This document shows, piece by piece, positions 48,172 through 53,236 of a DNA stretch of 53,236 nucleotides (its first letter is position 1; each line of letters opens with the position of its first letter). The stretch lies in the NCBI GenBank assembly GCA_021325555.1, contig JAJPGY010000031.1:1-53236 (forward strand), given 5' to 3'. Under the pieces are notes generated by a model. The model saw nothing but the letters and a program-made list of their open reading frames with translations, searched no databases and had not been told where the DNA came from. The position numbers and the translations under genes are program-made. This stretch comes from Pseudomonadota bacterium (GTDB lineage: Bacteria > Cyanobacteriota > Vampirovibrionia > Obscuribacterales > Obscuribacteraceae).

Positions 48172-48429
48172 TCAGCCGTGCGGGCCGCCGGTATCGCCAT
48201 GTCCGGTATCCTGGTGGCTGGTGTCGCCATGTCCGGTGTCGTGCTTTCCGGTCGAGCCGCCGGCGTAAACGGGCGGTACCAGGAATTTATCGACGACCCT
48301 TGGCGCCGCCAGAATCGCGCCCGCCACCGCTGCGCGCCGGATGACCGTTCTGAGGAACTCTTTGCGGCTCAGGTGCGAATCGCAAGAGGGCTCGTCGCTG
48401 CTTGCCAAACCGTCAATCGGTTCGTCCAT
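48172..48429 (-). CDS. Small peptide with Asp/Thr/Gly/His repeats, candidate RiPP precursor
   Basis: 85 residues with an excellent ribosome site (GAGGAAG five bases before the ATG at 48429). Acidic N-terminus ('MDEPIDGLASSDEP'), then a Tat-like stretch 'SRKEFLRTVIRRAAVAGAI' (Arg-Lys instead of Arg-Arg) and hydrophobic 'LAAPRVVDKFLVPPVYAGGS'. The C-terminal tail contains two copies of DTGHGDT separated by SHQ. Thr, Ser and Asp side chains alternate as in peptides cyclised through omega-esters, and the gene lies between a PqqD-like protein and cassette enzymes, with an MvdC/D-type ligase 0.7 kb away. Alternatives: a small exported metal-binding (His/Asp) protein, or a Tat substrate of unknown use. 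The cleavage site could follow 'PPVYAGG' or the Ala-rich core. Confidence 0.75.
   Translation of the reverse strand: MDEPIDGLASSDEPSCDSHLSRKEFLRTVIRRAAVAGAILAAPRVVDKFLVPPVYAGGSTGKHDTGHGDTSHQDTGHGDTGGPHG
48190..48240 (-). repeat. 21-nt coding repeat in the small peptide
   Basis: Units 48190-48210 and 48220-48240 encode the same seven residues, DTGHGDT, and differ only at synonymous third positions (both Asp codons GAT vs GAC), 30 bases apart. The amino-acid sequence is conserved despite base change. Confidence 0.85.
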
Positions 48430-48515
48430 ATTGGCTTCCTCCCAATATCTGCTGCCCTCTACCCAATTCTACCCCAGCCTGCAGGTGATTTCCGGGCGAC
48501 GAAATCTGTTTCGGA

Positions 48516-48779
48516 TTAGCTCTGCAGCAGCCCGAGGTCGAGCAATTCGCTCACCAGGGTGTCGATCTCAGCCTTATCCGGCGCCCTGACCGGCGCCGGC
48601 AGCATTCCGGCAATCTCGCCGGCGATTTCATCGGTTGAATGCCGGCCGTCACACAGCTCCCAGACAAGGGCGCCGGCGGGAGTCAGCGTGTGCGCCCAAT
48701 CGGTCTGTGAGCTCACCAGGACCACATAGCCGTCCGGCAGCAGGGTGGATTTCACGTCCGGGTTACGTCGCGGTTTCAT
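48516..48779 (-). CDS. PqqD-family peptide-recognition protein
   Basis: 87 residues from the ATG at 48779; longer frames upstream overlap the divergent gene and are not protein-like. 'TLLPDGYVVLVSSQTDWAH' (beta-hairpin), 'LTPAGALVWELCDGRHSTDEIAGEIA' (the 'A.lvW.l.dG.tv.eI' core) and 'DTLVSELLDLGLL' are the PqqD/RRE pattern. Such winged-helix domains bind leader peptides and present them to modifying enzymes. It is first of the minus-strand operon 48779-45973 and divergent from the 82-residue peptide/ATP-grasp operon with only 42 bases between starts, so the two are likely co-regulated. Confidence 0.87.
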   Translation of the reverse strand: MKPRRNPDVKSTLLPDGYVVLVSSQTDWAHTLTPAGALVWELCDGRHSTDEIAGEIAGMLPAPVRAPDKAEIDTLVSELLDLGLLQS

Positions 48780-48821
48780 ATAAAGGTCTTCTGTCTTTGC
48801 TGCGCTAAGATACCTGAGATC

Positions 48822-49070
48822 ATGAGCGACGACAATCTTGGCAATTCGGCCGGAGCGACCGGTGCTCAGCCCGCGGGGTGCGGGGGGCTGGCACGTCGCC
48901 TGGCCGCGGCCGACAGGGTTCCCTTCGTGCTGCGTGCCTGGTGGCTGCGGGAGTTTGCCGAATATGCCGATTGCCAGTGGCTTATCGATCAGTCGATTAC
49001 CGGCCCGCTGTGGTCCTCGTACACCGATCCGCTGTGCGACATGGGGAGCCTGGATTACTTTTATGAGTGA
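48822..49070 (+). CDS. 82-residue acidic/aromatic peptide upstream of the ATP-grasp gene
   Basis: ATG at 48822 with a -10-like TAAGAT ten bases upstream and only a weak Shine-Dalgarno. N-terminal third is Gly/Ala/Asn-rich, the middle is helical ('LARRLAAADRVPFVLRAWWLREFAEY'), and the C-terminus is rich in Ser/Thr, Asp/Glu and aromatics ('SSYTDPLCDMGSLDYFYE'). No signal peptide. Its position directly before the ligase and its Ser/Thr + Asp/Glu tail make it a second candidate substrate, or a partner protein of the cassette. Its TGA is in frame with the ligase, whose first in-frame start codon lies 39 bases later. I recognise no family. Confidence 0.6.
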   Translation: MSDDNLGNSAGATGAQPAGCGGLARRLAAADRVPFVLRAWWLREFAEYADCQWLIDQSITGPLWSSYTDPLCDMGSLDYFYE

Positions 49071-49109
49071 TGGCAACGGTCTTCAAATAAGGAAGCTGCC
49101 CGCAGCCTG

Positions 49110-50132
49110 GTGGTCGTGTCGGTACTGATTCTCTCTTCGCCAAAAGATGAGCACGCGCAGGCGGTCAGCGGACACCTGGTGGAGATGGGCGTTCGAGCAG
49201 CCTTCTGGTCCTTCCGCCAGCTCGGCGGCGGGTGCCGGCTGAGATTCAACCTCGATGGCAGCGGTCTTGCCTGCCGGGTGCAGTTTGCCGAAAAGGGCCT
49301 GCCCGATGCGGGGACGGGCGATCTGGATCTGTCGGGCGCAAGATCTGTCTGGTTCCGGCGTCCGGGCGCGGTCGCCACGGCAAGACTGGCCGAGCCCTGG
49401 GTGGAGTCGCTTGCCCAGTGGGAATCAAGTCGGGCGCTGCAGGCGATCTTGCGTATGCTGCCTTGCCTGTGGGTCAACTCTCCTGCCGCCCATGCGGAGG
49501 CGCTCTTCAAGATCCGGCAGCTCGAGGTCGCCAGGCAATGCGGGCTCTCGGTGCCGGAGACGCTGGTTACCAATGACCCGCAGGCCGTGCGCGACTTTTA
49601 TGAGCAGTGCGCAGGCCAGCTTATCTATAAGCTGATCGACGAGGGCAGCCAGCACCGTCTGCCCGTCTTCGAGCGCTCGGCCGGCATACCGACGCTCTCT
49701 TTGAGACAAGCGGATCTGGAATACCTTGATCAGGTGCGCTATTCGCTTCACCTCTTCCAGAGGAAGATCGAAAAGGCAGCCGACCTGCGTGTGACCGTGG
49801 TCGGCAAGCAGCTCTTTGCCGTCGAGATCAGGTCGCAGGAAGGGCAGGGGAGCACCGACTTCCGGCTGGACTATACGGTGCCGATGCTGGAGCACCGCCT
49901 GCCGGAGCGCGTGGAGTCGAGCTGCTTTGAGCTGGCGCGCCGCCTGGGGCTCAATTTCGGCGCCATCGATCTGTGTCGCGACGGCGCCGGCGAGTATTTC
50001 TTCTTCGAGATCAACCCGGCCGGCCAGTGGCTGTGGATGGAGCGGGCGCTCGACCTTCCGATCTCGCTGTCCCTGGCCAGGCTGCTGGCCGGACTGGAAG
50101 AGCCGCTGGTCGCCGGTCCCTGGCGTCCCTGA
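49110..50132 (+). CDS. MvdC/MvdD-type ATP-grasp ligase
   Basis: 340 residues from a GTG at 49110 (AAGGAAG about 14 bases upstream). Opens 'VSVLILSSPKDEHAQAVSGHL'; 'ARSVWFRRPG' near 68-77; 'WVNSPAAHAEALFKIRQLEVA' and 'VPETLVTNDPQAVRDFY' precede the ATP-grasp fold. 'IYKLIDEG' follows, then 'DLRVTVVGKQLFAVEIRSQ' near 226 and 'YFFFEINPAGQWLWME' near 296. These phrases characterise graspetide ligases of the microviridin type, which join Asp/Glu side chains to Ser/Thr (esters) or Lys (amides) in a precursor. Substrate candidates here are the peptides at 48172 and 48822. Many family members act in uncharacterised systems, so chemistry is inferred. Confidence 0.88.
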   Translation: MVVSVLILSSPKDEHAQAVSGHLVEMGVRAAFWSFRQLGGGCRLRFNLDGSGLACRVQFAEKGLPDAGTGDLDLSGARSVWFRRPGAVATARLAEPWVESLAQWESSRALQAILRMLPCLWVNSPAAHAEALFKIRQLEVARQCGLSVPETLVTNDPQAVRDFYEQCAGQLIYKLIDEGSQHRLPVFERSAGIPTLSLRQADLEYLDQVRYSLHLFQRKIEKAADLRVTVVGKQLFAVEIRSQEGQGSTDFRLDYTVPMLEHRLPERVESSCFELARRLGLNFGAIDLCRDGAGEYFFFEINPAGQWLWMERALDLPISLSLARLLAGLEEPLVAGPWRP

Positions 50133-50141
50133 GCGCGGCTC

Positions 50142-50168
50142 AAACCCCTGGACGCGACCTGGGGGTTT
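50142..50168 (+). terminator. Possible intrinsic terminator after the ATP-grasp gene
   Basis: Perfect stem AAACCCC (50142-50148) / GGGGTTT (50162-50168) with a 13-base loop, 10 bases after the stop codon. It has only three Ts, so efficiency is uncertain. Confidence 0.4.
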
Positions 50169-50259
50169 CCCCGGGGAAGGAACAGGCAAAGGCCGGCCGC
50201 AATCAGCTTGCCGATCGGTCATCCTGGGATTGTCGTTCCTGAGCCGAGGGGTGCTTCTC

Positions 50260-51258
50260 ATGTTCAACAAGTTTGTGGCGAGCGTGTCCCTTCTCGGGCT
50301 CGTGCTGGCGGCACCGGGTGCCGGCACGCCGGCGCTTTCCGCCGGCAAGCCGGCGCGGCCGAAAATGGACCTGGCGTTTTGCATCGACACCACCGGCTCC
50401 ATGCAGGGCGAGATCGACATGGTGAAGAGCAAGGTCAAGGAGCTTGTCGCCAAGCTGGCCGCCGGCAAGCCGGCCCCCGAGATTCGCGTCGGGCTGGTCG
50501 CCTATCGCGATCGTGGCGACGCCTACGTGACGAAGGTTTTTCCGTTCAGCGAGGACATCGATCATGTCGTCAAGGACATCTCAGGACTGCAGGCTGCCGG
50601 CGGCGGCGACGGTCCCGAGTCGGTCAACGAGGCCCTGCACACGGCCGTCCACGACCTGCGCTGGGATGAAAGCGGCAATGCCGCCAAGCTCCTCTTCCTT
50701 ATAGGTGACGCGGCGCCGCACTCCTATCCCGGGGACTTCGACTGGCACAAGGAGTGCCGGGAGGCGATCGGGCGCGGGATCCAGATCAACACGATCGGCT
50801 GCGCCGGGCTGGAGAGCTATCCGGCAGACCAGGGGGTGGACGTGTTCCGGCAGATCGCCAGGCTGACCGACGGCAAATTCGACACCCTGGCGTACCGGCA
50901 GGAGGTTGCCACCGCCGGCGGTGGCAAGGTCACTTACGTCACCGCCGGCGGCGCCGTGTACAAATTGAAGACCGCCGACCGAAAGGCGTGGCGGGCCGGC
51001 GTGGACAGCCTGGCGAAGGCGGGCATGGCCGAGCGCCTGCCGGCGGCCACCTGGCCGGGCGGGGTGGCCGCGGCGGGCGCGCCAGGCGCCGTCGGCGGGC
51101 TGGTGTTCGGGGCTTTGCACCGGAAAGCGGCAGCGGCTTCAGAGGCCGCTGCCCCGGCCACGCCGTCCTCCCGGTCTGACAACAACCTGGCCGATGTGCT
51201 TTTGGAAGACGCGCGGGCGGCGGCGAAAAAGACGCTCAACGTACGGTTCGACCGCTGA
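50260..51258 (+). CDS. Secreted von Willebrand factor A-domain protein
   Basis: 332 residues; ATG 50260 with GAGGGG eight bases upstream. Signal peptide ('FVASVSLLGLVLAAPGAGTPALS'). VWA domain from residue 36 with the metal-ion site 'DTTGSM' (Asp43, Ser47), 'GLVAYRDRGD' and the Thr/Asp-side loops 'GGGDGPESVNEALH' and 'LFLIGDAAPHSYPGDF'. The C-terminal ~90 residues are Ala/Gly-rich and low complexity with one weakly hydrophobic segment. Expected to bind a partner protein or surface ligand in a metal-dependent manner. Probably a separate transcription unit from the ATP-grasp gene (127-base gap with a hairpin). Confidence 0.88.
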   Translation: MFNKFVASVSLLGLVLAAPGAGTPALSAGKPARPKMDLAFCIDTTGSMQGEIDMVKSKVKELVAKLAAGKPAPEIRVGLVAYRDRGDAYVTKVFPFSEDIDHVVKDISGLQAAGGGDGPESVNEALHTAVHDLRWDESGNAAKLLFLIGDAAPHSYPGDFDWHKECREAIGRGIQINTIGCAGLESYPADQGVDVFRQIARLTDGKFDTLAYRQEVATAGGGKVTYVTAGGAVYKLKTADRKAWRAGVDSLAKAGMAERLPAATWPGGVAAAGAPGAVGGLVFGALHRKAAAASEAAAPATPSSRSDNNLADVLLEDARAAAKKTLNVRFDR

Positions 51259-51308
51259 AGCCCACCTGCTAAACTTGGCAGGTTGTAGCGCAGTCTGCCG
51301 GGTCCGTC

Positions 51309-52442
51309 ATGACAGTACGCGGTGCCGTAGTTGCTTTGGTCGGAATGCTTATTTGCAGGGCGGCGCCGGCTGTTGCCGTCGATGTGAAGGCGGCGGGCGC
51401 CGCGCCCGCCGCGCCCGCCGCGCCCGCCGGCACGATCATGGAAGCGCTTGGTTTCGGCCCGCTGCTGCCGGCCATTGATCGCCTGCGTCCGCAAGGCTGG
51501 GTCGCCGGTGCGCTTCTGGTGCAGCCGGTGGCCGGCAACGGCGCTTCCGCCTTGAACGATCCGTCCCGGCCGATCCTGGAGGAATTCCACGCCACGGCGC
51601 TGGTCGGGCGCAGCTACCAGCGCGGGCAGCGGGTGTGCCTGCTCAAGGTCTACCGCTTCGAGAGCCCGCTCGGCGCTTACGGGGCCTACACCTCGCTGCG
51701 GCGCGGCGCCACGACCGTCGTGGTGCGTGGCGACGCCTCCAGCGAGGACGACCAGAGCCTCTCCTTCTGGCAGGGCAACTACTTTGTCTCGCTGTCCACG
51801 ACCGCCGAGGACGACGACGAGGCCAAGGACATGATGCGCAGCCTGGCCAACGAGGTCGCCTCGGCGATTGACGGCCACGCGGACCGGCCTTATATCCTCG
51901 GCTGGCTGCCGAGGCCGGACCGGGTAAGCGGCAGCGAGAAGCTGATCATGGGCCCGGTGGCTTGCCGCCGCGCCTCGCCGGTGCCGTATCAGCTGGCCCT
52001 CTCCCTGGACACGGCCAGGGCCGCCGCCTCCGCTGACTACCAGTTTCAGCGCCCGAGCCCCGACCGCTTGAAGCTGCTGCTCATCGACTACGGCGACCGG
52101 CAGAAGGCTTCCCGGATTTACCGCCACTACACGGCCAGTCTCGACGAGGCGCACGACGCGGCAGGAACCGGCACCAGCGCCTTATATAAGTTGGCGGGAA
52201 CCTATATGCTCTGCCAGCTGCGCGGCAACCAGATTGCCATCATCTCCGGCGCGCGCAAACGGCGCTCGCCCGGCTACCTGTCCAGGCAGCTGGATTTCAG
52301 CTTGCCGGCCCAGGCCAGCCCCGAGGTCGGGTCGGCAACGCCGGCCGTCCCGGAGACGGTGACCCGGCCGCCAGGGGCAGATGCGGCTGCCCCGCTCTCC
52401 ACTGCCGGCCCCGCTGCCCCCGCCGGCAGCCAGGGTCGATAG
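51309..52442 (+). CDS. Secreted DUF6599-like protein
   Basis: 377 residues. Signal peptide ('AVVALVGMLICRAAPAVAV'), then an Ala/Pro linker and a compact domain: 'ILEEFHATALVGRSYQRG', 'VCLLKVYRFESPLGAYGAYTSLRRG' and 'LSFWQGNYFVSLSTTAEDDDEA'. A second half follows ('LKLLLIDYGDRQKASRIYRHYT', 'AGTYMLCQLRGNQIAIISG'). The phrase order resembles the uncharacterised family DUF6599, which I recall mainly from Acidobacteriota and related groups. The Pro/Ala tail is disordered. It follows the VWA gene with a 50-base gap containing an ACCTGC/GCAGGT hairpin (51264-51283). Function unknown. Confidence 0.8.
   Translation: MTVRGAVVALVGMLICRAAPAVAVDVKAAGAAPAAPAAPAGTIMEALGFGPLLPAIDRLRPQGWVAGALLVQPVAGNGASALNDPSRPILEEFHATALVGRSYQRGQRVCLLKVYRFESPLGAYGAYTSLRRGATTVVVRGDASSEDDQSLSFWQGNYFVSLSTTAEDDDEAKDMMRSLANEVASAIDGHADRPYILGWLPRPDRVSGSEKLIMGPVACRRASPVPYQLALSLDTARAAASADYQFQRPSPDRLKLLLIDYGDRQKASRIYRHYTASLDEAHDAAGTGTSALYKLAGTYMLCQLRGNQIAIISGARKRRSPGYLSRQLDFSLPAQASPEVGSATPAVPETVTRPPGADAAAPLSTAGPAAPAGSQGR
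51399..51425 (+). repeat. 9-nt tandem repeat GCCGCGCCC x3
   Basis: Three perfect copies encoding Ala-Ala-Pro in the linker just after the signal peptide of the DUF6599-like protein; prone to slippage, in frame. Confidence 0.85.
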
Positions 52443-52796
52443 ATCCGGTGAATTTAGCCGGATGCGCAAAACATATGTGAAAGGATCTGGTAAGATAAGC
52501 TTGCTTGGAAGCTCACGCTCCCTTGGTTTTGAACCAAATAGTTAAGGGAAGCTGAAAATCCGGACGCAGCGGCACTTTGTGAAAACGAGGCTGCCGGGCG
52601 GCTCCGTCGATTTGACACCCCGGGAACGTGTTGCTATCATTCTTGACTGTGCTAACCTGTAAATTGGATTGGTGCAGCATCGAACCCTGATAACTGAATA
52701 GCCATGACAAGGCGCCTGTCAAAATTTGAGTAGGCAAACAAAACGTCTTCAAGATTTCGCAGGGGCGGGGCTCGCCTCGCTCCCGGGAGATTTTTG
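52443..52796. other. rRNA operon promoter and leader region
   Basis: 354 bases without a gene. Contains an ATCCGG/CCGGAT inverted repeat just after the DUF6599-like stop (possible weak terminator), the strong promoter at 52612-52640, and the 16S leader with a TGACA...TGTCA hairpin at 52705-52721 and a GC-rich segment before the mature 16S. Confidence 0.7.
52612..52640 (+). promoter_or_regulatory. rrn promoter, sigma70-type
   Basis: TTGACA (52612-52617), exactly 17 bases, then TATCAT (52635-52640): perfect -35 and 5/6 -10. Located about 155 bases before the 16S 5' end, an ordinary distance for an rrn promoter. Confidence 0.8.

Positions 52797-53236
<440 letters not shown>

Noticed and set aside
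48822..49112. TGA recoding (Trp or selenocysteine) joining the small ORF to the ligase
   Set aside because: Many genes here end in TGA in the expected place, often overlapping the next start, and no SECIS-like element was recognised; kept only as a low-level read-through possibility.

Overview
This is a bacterial chromosome segment, high in GC, that is almost entirely a cell-surface polysaccharide (EPS/capsule/O-antigen type) region. It has a giant secreted adhesin at the left edge, a RiPP-like peptide-modification cassette on the right, and the start of a ribosomal RNA operon at the right edge. A diderm (Gram-negative type) envelope is indicated by a polysaccharide outer-membrane export protein (39085-40734), a Wzc-like chain-length protein (40797-43079) and a signal-peptide-bearing beta-repeat adhesin. 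The phylum cannot be fixed by eye. The 440-nt 16S fragment has some wording shared with Cyanobacteriota/Melainabacteria and some Alphaproteobacteria ('GGGAATCTGCC') plus unusual positions, so it should be searched rather than guessed.

Layout. (1) 1-4917, minus: at least 1639 residues of a GTG-started, Ser/Thr/Gly/Asn-rich beta-repeat adhesin running off the left edge, with ~220-residue repeats. (2) 5364-8708, minus: a small doubtful ORF, a GT2, a GT4 and the initiating polyprenyl-phosphate sugar-phosphotransferase. (3) 8709-9224: gene-free regulatory stretch with two hairpins. (4) 9225-21047: several glycosyltransferases, a two-domain oxidoreductase followed by a degenerate dehydrogenase, a GT-C membrane transferase and an acyltransferase. 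(5) 21130-34940: MsbA-like ABC exporter divergent from a Wzy-like polymerase, two methyltransferases, more GT2/GT4 enzymes, a secreted propeller-like protein and an asparagine synthase homologue. (6) 34952-44417: secreted protein, second acyltransferase, GDP-fucose pathway (fcl, gmd), export protein, Wzc-like protein whose kinase sites are all lost, small secreted protein and sugar-nucleotide pyrophosphorylase.

(7) 44580-50132 is the most unusual part. It holds an NTP_transf_5-type protein, an HPr-kinase-like P-loop protein, an alkaline-phosphatase-fold protein with apparently missing catalytic residues, and an 85-residue peptide ending in Asp/Thr/Gly/His repeats. It also holds a PqqD-type peptide-recognition protein, an 82-residue peptide and an MvdC/MvdD-type (graspetide) ATP-grasp ligase. 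Together these look like a RiPP-like cassette embedded beside an EPS locus. (8) 50260-52442: a secreted VWA protein and a DUF6599-like secreted protein. (9) 52612-53236: strong sigma70-type rrn promoter, leader and 16S 5' end.

Likely working model (inference): the phosphotransferase at 7989-8708 loads the first sugar on the lipid carrier. A dozen glycosyltransferases extend it, with GDP-fucose from the pyrophosphorylase/gmd/fcl genes and acyl, methyl and amidotransfer-type decorations. The ABC exporter (no Wzx was recognised) flips the unit, the Wzy-like protein polymerises it, and the Wzc-like/export-protein pair secretes it.
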